64,000 nucleotides of DNA from RYN-230 sp963717125 (GTDB taxonomy: Bacteria > Actinomycetota > Actinomycetes > Streptosporangiales > Streptosporangiaceae), in assembly GCA_963717125.1 (NCBI GenBank), contig CAVQVG010000009.1:1-64000 (forward strand), given 5' to 3'. The notes beneath the pieces were generated by a model. That model was not told where the DNA came from. It saw nothing but the letters and a program-made list of their open reading frames with translations, and searched no databases. Both the position numbers and the translations under genes were made by a program. Of this stretch, positions 50,909 to 58,959 are shown piece by piece (position 1 is the stretch's first letter; each line of letters starts with the position of its first letter).

Positions 50909-51747
50909 GCCGCTCTGACGTCCTGGTGGACGCAGACTGGGTCGAGGCCCATGAGAACGATCCCGGTGTGGTGCTGGTCGAGGTGGACGAGGACACCAGC
51001 GCCTACGACACCGGGCACATCCCCGGCGCTATCAAGATCGACTGGAAGAAGGACCTGCAGGACCCGGTCCGCCGTGACTTCGTGGACAAGGCGGGATTCG
51101 AGGCGCTGCTGTCCCAGCGCGGGATTTCCAACGACGACACGGTCGTCCTGTACGGCGGGAACAACAACTGGTTCGCTGCCTACGCCTACTGGTATTTCCG
51201 GCTGTACGGGCACCAGAACGTGAAGCTGCTCGACGGCGGCCGGAAGAAGTGGGAGCTCGACTCCCGGGAACTGGTGAAGGACGTTCCCGAGCGGCCCACC
51301 ACCCACTACGTGGCCACCGAGCAGGATTCCGCCATCCGCGCCATGCGCGACGAGGTGCTGGCTGCGATCGGCAAGCGCAACCTGGTCAACGTGCGGTCGC
51401 CCGACGAGTTCGCCGGCCGTCTGCTGGCCCCGGCCCACCTGCCGCAGGAGCAGGCCCAGCGCGCCGGGCACATCCCGACCGCGAAGAACGTGCCCTGGTC
51501 CAAGGCGGCCAACGACGATGGCACGTTCAAGTCCGACGACGACCTGCGGACGCTGTACCGCGACGAGGCCGGGGTGGACTTCAGCAAGGACACCATCGCC
51601 TACTGCCGGATCGGGGAGCGGTCCGCGCACACCTGGTTCGTCCTGCACGAACTGCTCGGGCAGCCGAACGTGAAGAACTACGACGGCTCCTGGACCGAGT
51701 ACGGCTCGCTGGTCGGCGTGCCGATCGAGCTGGGTGATGGCCAGTGA
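50905..51747 (+). CDS. cysA2: Thiosulfate sulfurtransferase (rhodanese)
   Basis: A 280-residue two-domain rhodanese. The inactive N-terminal domain has VLVEVDEDTSAYDTGHIPGA and the active C-terminal domain has YCRIGERSAHTWF, with the catalytic Cys in C-R-I-G-E-R. AAGGAGG precedes the ATG. It corresponds in context to mycobacterial CysA2 (Rv0815c), followed by a DUF1416 gene as there. It transfers sulfane sulfur to thiol acceptors. Confidence 0.92.
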   Translation: MSRSDVLVDADWVEAHENDPGVVLVEVDEDTSAYDTGHIPGAIKIDWKKDLQDPVRRDFVDKAGFEALLSQRGISNDDTVVLYGGNNNWFAAYAYWYFRLYGHQNVKLLDGGRKKWELDSRELVKDVPERPTTHYVATEQDSAIRAMRDEVLAAIGKRNLVNVRSPDEFAGRLLAPAHLPQEQAQRAGHIPTAKNVPWSKAANDDGTFKSDDDLRTLYRDEAGVDFSKDTIAYCRIGERSAHTWFVLHELLGQPNVKNYDGSWTEYGSLVGVPIELGDGQ

Positions 51748-52061
51748 CCGGCGCACCGGGCAACGACGGCTGCGGCGCGCCGGCGGGCGGGGCCGCCCTG
51801 CCCGCCGACGCGGGCAACCAGGCGATCGTCCAGGGTCACGTGACCAGGGACGGCGCCGCCGTGCAGAGCGGGTACGCCCGGCTGCTCAACGACGGCGGTG
51901 AGTTCGTCGCCGAGGTGCCGCTGGGTGCGGATGGCGGATTCCGGTTCTTCGCCGCGCCGGGCACCTGGACGGTACGGGTGCTGGCCCCGGGCGGGGTGAA
52001 CTCGGACCAGACGGTGACCGCCGATTACGGCCACATCACCGCGGTCGAAGTCAGCGTCTGA
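51744..52061 (+). CDS. sseC: DUF1416 protein
   Basis: A 105-residue protein matching the mycobacterial SseC/Rv0814c family by the segments VQGHVTRDGAAVQSGYARLL and TWTVRVLAPGG and by its position after the rhodanese gene. Its GTG start overlaps the rhodanese stop (GTGA). A terminator hairpin follows. Probably an accessory of sulfur transfer. Confidence 0.9.
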   Translation: MTGAPGNDGCGAPAGGAALPADAGNQAIVQGHVTRDGAAVQSGYARLLNDGGEFVAEVPLGADGGFRFFAAPGTWTVRVLAPGGVNSDQTVTADYGHITAVEVSV

Positions 52062-52076
52062 GACACAACGTGGCAA

Positions 52077-52108
52077 GCGGGGCGGGTGGGACAATCCACC
52101 CGCCCCGC
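52077..52108. terminator. Terminator hairpin after the DUF1416 gene
   Basis: Arms GCGGGGCGGGTGG (52077-52089) and CCACCCGCCCCGC (52096-52108) pair perfectly with a 6-base loop. It closes the sulfur-transfer operon. Confidence 0.85.
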
Positions 52109-52156
52109 CGCATTGTGACCATGTTCATCTACTCGTCCGGCTCCGCTTCCCTTCTC

Positions 52157-52190
52157 GTTCACCTGCGTGTCACCTTTAAGCCCTATCAAT
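52157..52190 (+). promoter_or_regulatory. PHO-box-like direct repeats and promoter of the pst operon
   Basis: GTTCACCTGCG (52157-52167) and TGTCACCTTTA (52168-52178) are adjacent 11-bp units of the actinobacterial PHO-box type recognised by PhoP. GTTCATC occurs at 52123-52129 as a possible further unit. TATCAAT (52184-52190) may be the -10 element. Confidence 0.6.
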
Positions 52191-52255
52191 AAGAGGCCAG
52201 GGCAGGCGGGGGCTGTCTGGCAAGCGCAATCACGGCGACAAGGGCGGGACTCATC

Positions 52256-53173
52256 GTGCCAATCGAGGCTGGTCAAACCGGATCTACGCCAGAACCGGCT
52301 GGCTCGCAACCGCAGACTGCGACCGCCACCCAGTCAGACCAGGCTGGCCCGGAGCCGCGGACAGTGACCGCCGCCCAGCCAGACCAGGTCGCTGCGGCGG
52401 TCACGCCGTCGGCCAACGGCGAGGCGGTGGTTAACTGCGTCGATCTGACGCTGAGCTTCGGCCAGCGGGCCGTGCTGTCCGACCTCCAGATACCGTTCGG
52501 CGGCGGCCTGGTGACCGCCATCCTCGGGCCGACCGGCTCGGGGAAGAGCACCTTGCTGCGCACCATCAACCGGCTGAACGACAAGGTCACCGGTTACGGG
52601 CACAAGGGGGACGTCCTCCTCGACGGCAGTAGCATCTGGGGCCAGCACGTCGAACTGATGGCGCTGCGGCGCAAGGTCGGCATGCTGTTCCAGCGGCCCA
52701 ACCCGTTCCCGATGTCGATCATGGACAACGTGGTGGCCGGGGTGAAGGCGCACAAGATGGCCAAGGGGAGCCAGCTCAAGGAGATCGCCGAGCGGCGGCT
52801 GCGCGATGTGGGCTTGTGGGACGCGGTCTCGGGCCGGCTCAAGGACTCCCCGTTCCGGCTGTCCGGTGGCCAGCAGCAGCTGCTCTGCCTGGCCCGCACG
52901 CTGGCCGTGGACCCGGACGTGCTGCTGCTCGACGAGCCCACCTCGTCGCTGGACCCAATGGCCACTGAGTCGATCGAGGCGCTGGTCCGGGCGCTGGTGC
53001 CGGAACTGACCGTGATCATCGTCACGCACAACCTGGCCCAGGCGCGCCGGGTGTCGGACAGCACGGTCTTCCTCAACAAGGGACTCCTCGTGGAGCACGG
53101 CGCCACCGAGCAGATCTTCGAGAACCCAGTCGAGGAGGAGACGGCCCGCTACGTCACGGGCCGCTTCGGCTGA
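52256..53173 (+). CDS. pstB: Phosphate ABC transporter ATP-binding protein
   Basis: A 305-residue ATPase with the Walker A GPTGSGKST (91-99), the Q-loop in LFQRPNPFPM (specific to PstB), the signature LSGGQQQ and Walker B VLLLDEPTSSLDP. The first 60 residues are a Gln/Pro/Thr-rich extension not usual for PstB. It lacks the R that normally ends the signature (LSGGQQQLLC against LSGGQQQRLC). It is first in the operon, ahead of pstS, unlike the common order SCAB. Confidence 0.92.
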   Translation: MPIEAGQTGSTPEPAGSQPQTATATQSDQAGPEPRTVTAAQPDQVAAAVTPSANGEAVVNCVDLTLSFGQRAVLSDLQIPFGGGLVTAILGPTGSGKSTLLRTINRLNDKVTGYGHKGDVLLDGSSIWGQHVELMALRRKVGMLFQRPNPFPMSIMDNVVAGVKAHKMAKGSQLKEIAERRLRDVGLWDAVSGRLKDSPFRLSGGQQQLLCLARTLAVDPDVLLLDEPTSSLDPMATESIEALVRALVPELTVIIVTHNLAQARRVSDSTVFLNKGLLVEHGATEQIFENPVEEETARYVTGRFG

Positions 53174-53218
53174 GCACAGGCTTCCTCCCGGGGAGAGTAG
53201 TAACTCGCCGAGGAGGGA

Positions 53219-53349
53219 CCGCGCGCGGCAGCGCGCGGAGCATAAGGCACGCGCCAGCGTGCTAGGAGGGGCCATGCACGCCCGCCGTGCCTGGTAACAG
53301 AACGCACGCGAATGCGTGCATATTGTAATTGGCGCATGCCTGGCATGCG
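53219..53349. promoter_or_regulatory. Row of stem-loops in the pstB-pstS gap
   Basis: Perfect hairpins occur in series: CCGCGCGC-GGCA-GCGCGCGG (53219-53238), GCACGC-GCCA-GCGTGC (53247-53262), GCACG-CCCGC-CGTGC (53276-53290), GCACGC-GAAT-GCGTGC (53304-53319) and CGCATGCC-T-GGCATGCG (53333-53349). They fill most of the 198-bp gap between the pstB stop and the pstS start. Confidence 0.7.
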
Positions 53350-53371
53350 GTGAGTAAAGGAGCAACCCTCG

Positions 53372-54475
53372 GTGGGCAAACCTATTCGCCTGGCGTTTGC
53401 TGCGGCCGCCCTGGCCCCAGTCGCCTTGCTGGCTGCCTGTAGCAGTTCGCCATCAACGCCGTCGAGTTCTTCGACGGCTTCCTCGTCGCCGGCCAAGTCA
53501 TCGAGCGGGAGCACCACGGTCAGCGAGACCGGCAGCACGCTGCTGCTCCCGCTCATCAGCTCGTGGCAGGTGGCATACGGGGCACTCAACCCCAAGATTC
53601 TCATCACCACCTCGGGTACCGGGTCAGGCACCGGCATCGCTGACGCGGCCGCCGGCACGGTGAACATCGGCGGGTCCGACGCCTATCTCTCGCCGGCCGA
53701 CATCAGCCAGTACCCCGGACTGCTTAACATCCCGGTGTCGGTGGCCGCGCTAAACATCAACTACAACCTGCCCAGCATCAAGAAGCCGCTTAATCTCAAC
53801 GGCACCGTGCTGGCGCAGATCTACAGCGGCAAGATCACGAAGTGGAACAACTCGGCGATCGCGGCGCTCAACAAGGGCGTGACGCTGCCCAGCACCACGA
53901 TCGTCCCGCTGCACCGCGCGGACAGTTCGGGCAGCACGTTCCTGTTCACCTCCTACATGAACGCCCAGGACCCGAGCGGGTGGAGCGGGTCCAACGTCGG
54001 GACGACCGTGAGCTGGCCGACGGTGCCCGGGGCCACGGCGGAGACCGGCAGCGGCGGCATGGTCAAGGGCTGCGCGGGCATCAAGGGCTGCATCGCCTAC
54101 ATCGGCATCAGCTACGCGGCGGAGGTCGCGAAGGACTCGCTCGGCACGGCGGCGCTGGCCAACAAGGGCGGGCAGTTCGTGTCGGCCACCCCCTCGACGA
54201 TCGCCCAGGCGCTGGCGACCTTCTCCGGCAAGACCCCGGCGTCCGGGGCCCAGTCGCTGATCAACGGCACGGCCGGCTACCCGGACATCAACTACGAGTA
54301 CGCGATCGTGAAGACGACGCAGCCAAGCTCGGCGGAGGCAACCGCGGTGAAGAATTTCCTCACTTGGGGAATCACCACCGGTAGCAGCGCCAAGTACCTG
54401 ACCCCGGTGAACTTCGTCGCGCTGCCGTCGAACGTGCTGGCCATTGCCAAGAATCTGATCGCCAAGATCAGCTAG
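53372..54475 (+). CDS. pstS: Phosphate-binding lipoprotein
   Basis: A 367-residue substrate-binding protein. The lipobox LAAC places the lipidated Cys at residue 23, followed by a Ser/Thr-rich linker. PstS motifs include ETGSTLLLPLISSW, TTSGTGSGTGIADAAAGTVN and HRADSSGSTFLFTSYMNAQ, which bind phosphate. It starts with GTG after AAAGGAGC. The Pst system captures phosphate at low concentration, and PstS feeds PstCA. Confidence 0.95.
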   Translation: MGKPIRLAFAAAALAPVALLAACSSSPSTPSSSSTASSSPAKSSSGSTTVSETGSTLLLPLISSWQVAYGALNPKILITTSGTGSGTGIADAAAGTVNIGGSDAYLSPADISQYPGLLNIPVSVAALNINYNLPSIKKPLNLNGTVLAQIYSGKITKWNNSAIAALNKGVTLPSTTIVPLHRADSSGSTFLFTSYMNAQDPSGWSGSNVGTTVSWPTVPGATAETGSGGMVKGCAGIKGCIAYIGISYAAEVAKDSLGTAALANKGGQFVSATPSTIAQALATFSGKTPASGAQSLINGTAGYPDINYEYAIVKTTQPSSAEATAVKNFLTWGITTGSSAKYLTPVNFVALPSNVLAIAKNLIAKIS

Positions 54476-54477
54476 TC

Positions 54478-55530
54478 ATGGCAGCCCTACCTGCGGTACC
54501 GGAAGGGGGGGCGGCTCAGCCGCCCCCCCGCCCCGGGGGCTCCGCTTTCCAGCGCTGGTGGCGCAGCGGTAGCTTCATCCGCTGGCTCGGCTTCGGGGGG
54601 GCCTGGATCCCCACCCTGATGCTGGCCTTCATCCTGGTGATCTTGTTTATCAAGGCCTGGCCCGCCATCCAGATCAACGGCCTGGACTTCTTCACCACGA
54701 GCGTCTGGCATACCGGCAACCAGTACGGTAAATCGGTCACCTCGCACGGCATCACCTATATCTCGGGCCAGTCGTACGGGGCGGTGCCGCAGATCGTCGG
54801 CACGCTGGAGACCACCCTCATCGCGCTGGTCATCGCCGTGCCGGTGTCGATCGGCGCGGCGCTGGTGGTGGTCGAGCGGCTGCCCCGGCGGCTGGCCAGC
54901 CTGATCGGGGGCTTCCTGGAACTGCTGGCCGGCATCCCGAGCGTCGTGATCGGCCTGTGGGGAGTGCTGACCTTCGGGCCGTTCATCGCCAAGTACATCG
55001 CCCCGGTCCTGGCGAAGATCCCGATTCCCTTCTTCCAGGGGAATGTCGGGCACGGCCAGGGCCTGCTCGTGTCCGGCCTGGTGCTCGCCGTCATGGTGAT
55101 CCCGATCACCGCCTCAACCTCGCGTGACCTGATCCGGGGGGTGCCCATCCTGCCCCGGGAAGGCGCAGTCGCGCTCGGCATGTCGGACGCCGAGACGGCC
55201 CGCCGGGTCACGCTGCCCTGGGTCGGGGCTGGCCTGATCGGCGCGGTGGTGCTCGGCATGGCGCGGGCGCTGGGCGAGACGATCGCCGTTGCCATGGTCT
55301 GCGGCGTCGCCCTCGGCACCGTGGCCACCAACCTCTACGCAGCCATGATCACGATCGCGGCCAACATCGTGCAGAATCTCGACACCGTGATCACTGACCA
55401 GCTTGGCGTGCGTACCTACGCCGAACTGGCCCTGGTGCTGCTGATCATCACGCTCGCGACCAACGTGGTCGCCCGGTTGCTGGTCCGCCGCGTGTCGGGG
55501 ACCGCGCTGCCCATCGGAAGGGGGCTGTGA
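54478..55530 (+). CDS. pstC: Phosphate ABC transporter permease PstC
   Basis: A 350-residue permease with about six membrane segments (WIPTLMLAFILVILFIKAWP at the start). It carries the permease-ATPase coupling motif LPREGAVALGMSDAETARRV and MARALGETIAVAMVCG, typical of PstC. The start is 2 bp after the pstS stop. A strong inverted repeat (54505-54529) lies in its first 52 bases. Confidence 0.94.
   Translation: MAALPAVPEGGAAQPPPRPGGSAFQRWWRSGSFIRWLGFGGAWIPTLMLAFILVILFIKAWPAIQINGLDFFTTSVWHTGNQYGKSVTSHGITYISGQSYGAVPQIVGTLETTLIALVIAVPVSIGAALVVVERLPRRLASLIGGFLELLAGIPSVVIGLWGVLTFGPFIAKYIAPVLAKIPIPFFQGNVGHGQGLLVSGLVLAVMVIPITASTSRDLIRGVPILPREGAVALGMSDAETARRVTLPWVGAGLIGAVVLGMARALGETIAVAMVCGVALGTVATNLYAAMITIAANIVQNLDTVITDQLGVRTYAELALVLLIITLATNVVARLLVRRVSGTALPIGRGL
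54505..54529. terminator. 12-bp perfect hairpin inside the start of pstC
   Basis: Arms GGGGGGGCGGCT and AGCCGCCCCCCC with a 1-base centre. There is no T-run, so it may be an mRNA stabiliser or partial attenuator rather than a full terminator. Confidence 0.55.
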
Positions 55531-55534
55531 AGCC

Positions 55535-56470
55535 ATGAGCAGCCTGGGCAGCCTGGGTGATACCTCGCCGGCGGCGCCGCCGGCCGGCCCCACCGTGGGC
55601 CGCTACCGCCACACGGGCGGCCTGCCGCCCGTACGGACGAGCCGGAAAGTCTGGAATGCGGTCTTCTGGGCACTCTGCTTCGTGGGCATGGCCGCGATCA
55701 TCGTGCCGCTGGTGTGGCTGGCGGGCGGCATCATCGCGCGGGCCGTGCCGCACTGGCAGTGGAGCGTGCTCACCACGAACACCACGGGCACCGGCGGCGG
55801 CCTGAAGCAGGCCATCCTGGGCACGCTGTACATCACGCTGGGAGTGGTGATCATCGGTGGCGGGGTCAGCGTGCTCACCGGCCTGTACCTCTCCGAGTTC
55901 GCCACCGGCAGGCACCGTGGGCTCCTGCGCGGCGGCTACGAGGTGCTGGCCGGGATCCCGTCGATCGTGATGGGCTATGTCGGTTTCATCGCGCTGGTGA
56001 TCGGCTTGCACATGGGCTTCGGCCTGCTGCCCGCGGTGCTCGTGCTCTCGGTGATCGTCATCCCGTACCTCACCAAGGCCACGGAAACGTCACTGTCCCA
56101 GGTGCCGAGTTCCTACCGGGAAGGCGCCGAGGCCCTCGGCCTGCCGGTGACCTGGACACTGCGCAAGATCGTGCTGAAGTCGGCGGTGCCGGGGATCGTC
56201 ACCGGCCTGCTCGTCGCGATCGCGATCTCGATCAGCGAGACCGCGCCGCTGCTGCTCACCGCGGGCTGGTCCTTCTTCGATCCGACCAGGCACCTCACCA
56301 ACTCGCCGGTCGCCTTCCTCACCTATCCGGTCTGGACGTACTACGCGTCGCCCTACCAAGCGCAGCAGTACCTGGCCTACGACGCGGCCCTGCTGCTGTT
56401 CGTCCTGGTCCTCATCGTCATCGTCCTGGGCCGAGTCGTGGTCGCGATGTCGCGGCGAAATACGGAATGA
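55535..56470 (+). CDS. pstA: Phosphate ABC transporter permease PstA
   Basis: A 311-residue permease with six membrane segments. Typical motifs are LYLSEFATGRHRGLLRGGYE, VLAGIPSIVMGYVGFIALVI and the coupling segment SYREGAEALGLPVTWTLRKI. A 40-residue polar N-terminus precedes the first helix. It lies 4 bp after pstC and overlaps the following regulator (ATGA), so the operon is pstBSCA plus the regulator. Confidence 0.94.
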   Translation: MSSLGSLGDTSPAAPPAGPTVGRYRHTGGLPPVRTSRKVWNAVFWALCFVGMAAIIVPLVWLAGGIIARAVPHWQWSVLTTNTTGTGGGLKQAILGTLYITLGVVIIGGGVSVLTGLYLSEFATGRHRGLLRGGYEVLAGIPSIVMGYVGFIALVIGLHMGFGLLPAVLVLSVIVIPYLTKATETSLSQVPSSYREGAEALGLPVTWTLRKIVLKSAVPGIVTGLLVAIAISISETAPLLLTAGWSFFDPTRHLTNSPVAFLTYPVWTYYASPYQAQQYLAYDAALLLFVLVLIVIVLGRVVVAMSRRNTE

Positions 56471-57279
56471 CCGAACTCCGCGGAGAGAGGGACGGCCGGG
56501 CGCTCGCCGCGGACCGGCCGCTTTCCGCGAGCGTGCTCGCCGACCGGATGGCCGCCGCCCTGCTGCATCATGAGCCCGGCTGGCGGCTGCCCCGGCTGAC
56601 CGCGCTGGCCCGCCGGTACAACGTCACCACCGCGGAGATCGAAACGGCGATCGACCTGCTGGCCACCCGGCACCTGCTCACCAAACTGCCGGACGGGCAG
56701 GTGTTCCGGGCCAGCCCGGCTGAGTACCGGGTCGCCCTGGAGGGGGTGCCCGGCTTCGCCACCCAGGTCAACCCGATGGGCGGCGACCTGGCCTGCAAGA
56801 GCCGGACGATCGCCAAGCGGCGCGCCGCGGAAGACGTGGCCCGCGCGCTCGGCGCACCGCCCGGGCAGGAACTGCTCGGCATCCGGTGCCTGTGGACGGT
56901 GGGTGGCGAGCCGGGCGCGTTCTCGGTCAGCTACCTGCCGGTCCAGATGGAGGCGCTGGTCAGCGAGTTCGCCGCGGCTACGTCGCCCACCGGCCCGGCG
57001 CCGCATTACGGCCGGCCGTGCGCCTTCCAGGTCGACTTCGCCCCGCCCGCGCCGTCGGTGGCGCGCGCCTTGCGGCTGTCGCCCGGTGACCCGGCGGCCA
57101 CGGTCACAGTCCGCTTCGAGGACGCGGCCCGGCGCAAGGTGATCGCGCTGACCGTGGCGGTGCTGCGGCCGGACCTGTTCCGGATCGTGGTGGAGTCGCC
57201 GGGCATCCCGGCCCCCACGGTCGGGCCGGAGGGTCCGCCAGGTTCCTGGACACACGCGGTGGAGGACTGGGAACCTTGA
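56467..57279 (+). CDS. GntR-like regulator at the end of the pst operon
   Basis: About 270 residues. Residues 20-80 form a GntR-type winged helix (RLPRLTALARRYNVTTAEIE, TAIDLLATRHLLTKLPDGQV). The rest resembles a UTRA-like ligand-binding domain (GQELLGIRCLWTVGGEPGAF, SYLPVQMEALVSEF). It starts within the stop of pstA. A GntR-type protein in a pst operon is unusual and may link phosphate uptake to a metabolite signal, or belong to the next genes. Confidence 0.8.
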   Translation: MTELRGERDGRALAADRPLSASVLADRMAAALLHHEPGWRLPRLTALARRYNVTTAEIETAIDLLATRHLLTKLPDGQVFRASPAEYRVALEGVPGFATQVNPMGGDLACKSRTIAKRRAAEDVARALGAPPGQELLGIRCLWTVGGEPGAFSVSYLPVQMEALVSEFAAATSPTGPAPHYGRPCAFQVDFAPPAPSVARALRLSPGDPAATVTVRFEDAARRKVIALTVAVLRPDLFRIVVESPGIPAPTVGPEGPPGSWTHAVEDWEP

Positions 57280-57285
57280 CCCAAG

Positions 57286-58959
57286 ATGCCTCCTTCTGCG
57301 ACGACTTCGACACCCTACGTAGTGGACTGCGAGACGCGGCGGCCCCGCTACCTGATCCCGAGGGACACGCCGCGACGCGCTGAGATCCTGGCTGCGGTGA
57401 CCCTGGGCTGGATCGCCGCACACTTATTGCTGGCTCAGCTGACCTTGCTGCTGACTGCCGCGTTCGGCCTGGTCAGCCGCGCTACCCGATGGCGATCGGG
57501 GTGGCTCGCGCTGCCCGCCGCGGTCGGTCTGGCCTGGGTGCTGGCGATCGGTCCCCGGGCCGCGCTGGCCGGCTTCACCGCAGGCCCGCGGCACGTGCTG
57601 GACTACCTGGCCGGGGCGGCCGCGGACCCGGCCCGGCTGCTGCGCCTCTCCCGCGGCTACGCCGGACTGGCCGGCTGGCTGCCCAGGCAGGCGCCGCTGG
57701 CCCTGCTGGCCGCGGCGGCCGAGGCGGCCGTGGCCTGCTGGCTGCGCCGGGGCGACGGCGCCCGCTTAGCACCGCGCCCGGGACTGCTCGCGCTGGCCCG
57801 GCGGCAGTTCACGCTGTGGGGCGTTCGGTCAGGTGGGGTCGCCGGCCGGACCGGAGCTGTGCTGGGCGTGGACTGGCCGACCGGGCGGCCCGCCGAGGTG
57901 CCCTGGCGCGCGGCGGAAGGCGGCGTGCTGGTGGCGGGGGGCGCGGCCGGGGAGGTGGCCGCGGCCGGCTTCCAGTTCGTGCACGCCGCCATCCGGCGCC
58001 GCAAGCCGGTGCTGGTGGTCGACCTCGCCGGCACCCCGGGCCTGGCCGGCGCGCTGGCCGCCGTCTGCGCGGACGCGGGCGCGCCGCTGCACGTGTTCGG
58101 GGCGGCCGGCCGGGGCTGTTACGACCCGCTGCGCGGGGACGACCCAGCCCGGAACGCGGCCCTGCTGCTAGGCATGATCGACTGGGCCGCGGTCACCGGC
58201 CCGGCCCGCCGCACCGGCACCGGCTACCTGCACGACCTGGTCGCGGTGCTGGCCGCCGCGCCCGCCGATCCGCGGCTCCCGGTGCTGGACGACGTCGTCC
58301 ACCTGCTCAGCCCGGACGCCTTGTGGGCGCGGCTGAGCCAGGTGCCGCCGTACCACCCGCGCCGCACGCCGCTGGCCGAGCGGGTCAGGGCCTCGGCGAG
58401 CCTGCTGACCGCGGACCCGGCCACCGGCGCGTTTCTGGCCAGTGAGCTCGCCGGGCTGCGCGCGTCGCCGCTGGGCCGCTGGCTGCGCCCGGCGGCCACG
58501 GCCGCCGAGGACCAGATCAGCCTCACCACGGTTGTGCGTGACCGGGCGGTAGCGCTGTTCCCCCTGGGCCACACCCGGCCGGGCCGCGCCGCGCGGATGA
58601 TCGCGAACCTGGCCGCGCTGGACCTGACGGCCGTGTTCGCCGAGTCGGCGCGGTGCGGGATCGACGGCGACGGGCTGGCCTGGTTCGGCCCCTGCGACGT
58701 GCTGGCCTGCCCCGCCCTGAGCGACCTGGTCAGCACCGGCGCCCGGGCTGGGCTGGCCACGGTGCTGGGCACCAGGTCGGCGGCGGTGGCCGGACAGGTC
58801 GCGGCGCTGGCCAACGTGCTCGTGGTGCAGGCGCCAGACCTGGCGGGCGAGCTGGACCTGCCCACGCCCGCCCGGGACGGTGAGTTCGTGCTGGCGGTCA
58901 AGGCGCCCGGCGGCCAGTTGCGCACGGCCTGCCGGTTCGTCGCCGGGGGAGTGCCGTGA
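57286..58959 (+). CDS. VirD4/TraG-like protein with a degenerate P-loop
   Basis: A 557-residue protein. It has two N-terminal membrane segments (about 35-58 and 72-92). The ATPase-like part has VLVAGGAAGEVAAAGFQFVH, where conjugative coupling ATPases have a GxxGxGKS/T Walker A, and the Walker B-like KPVLVVDLAGTPGL. Loss of the GK(S/T) means it probably does not hydrolyse ATP in the usual manner. The later segments FGPCDVLACPALSDLVSTGA fit TraG/VirD4-type folds. It overlaps the next gene by ATGA/GTGA coupling. Confidence 0.72.
   Translation: MPPSATTSTPYVVDCETRRPRYLIPRDTPRRAEILAAVTLGWIAAHLLLAQLTLLLTAAFGLVSRATRWRSGWLALPAAVGLAWVLAIGPRAALAGFTAGPRHVLDYLAGAAADPARLLRLSRGYAGLAGWLPRQAPLALLAAAAEAAVACWLRRGDGARLAPRPGLLALARRQFTLWGVRSGGVAGRTGAVLGVDWPTGRPAEVPWRAAEGGVLVAGGAAGEVAAAGFQFVHAAIRRRKPVLVVDLAGTPGLAGALAAVCADAGAPLHVFGAAGRGCYDPLRGDDPARNAALLLGMIDWAAVTGPARRTGTGYLHDLVAVLAAAPADPRLPVLDDVVHLLSPDALWARLSQVPPYHPRRTPLAERVRASASLLTADPATGAFLASELAGLRASPLGRWLRPAATAAEDQISLTTVVRDRAVALFPLGHTRPGRAARMIANLAALDLTAVFAESARCGIDGDGLAWFGPCDVLACPALSDLVSTGARAGLATVLGTRSAAVAGQVAALANVLVVQAPDLAGELDLPTPARDGEFVLAVKAPGGQLRTACRFVAGGVP

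Noticed and set aside
53219..53349. tRNA-like folding in the pstB-pstS gap
   Set aside because: The hairpins are separate stems; there is no T-loop GTTCGA sequence or acceptor stem.
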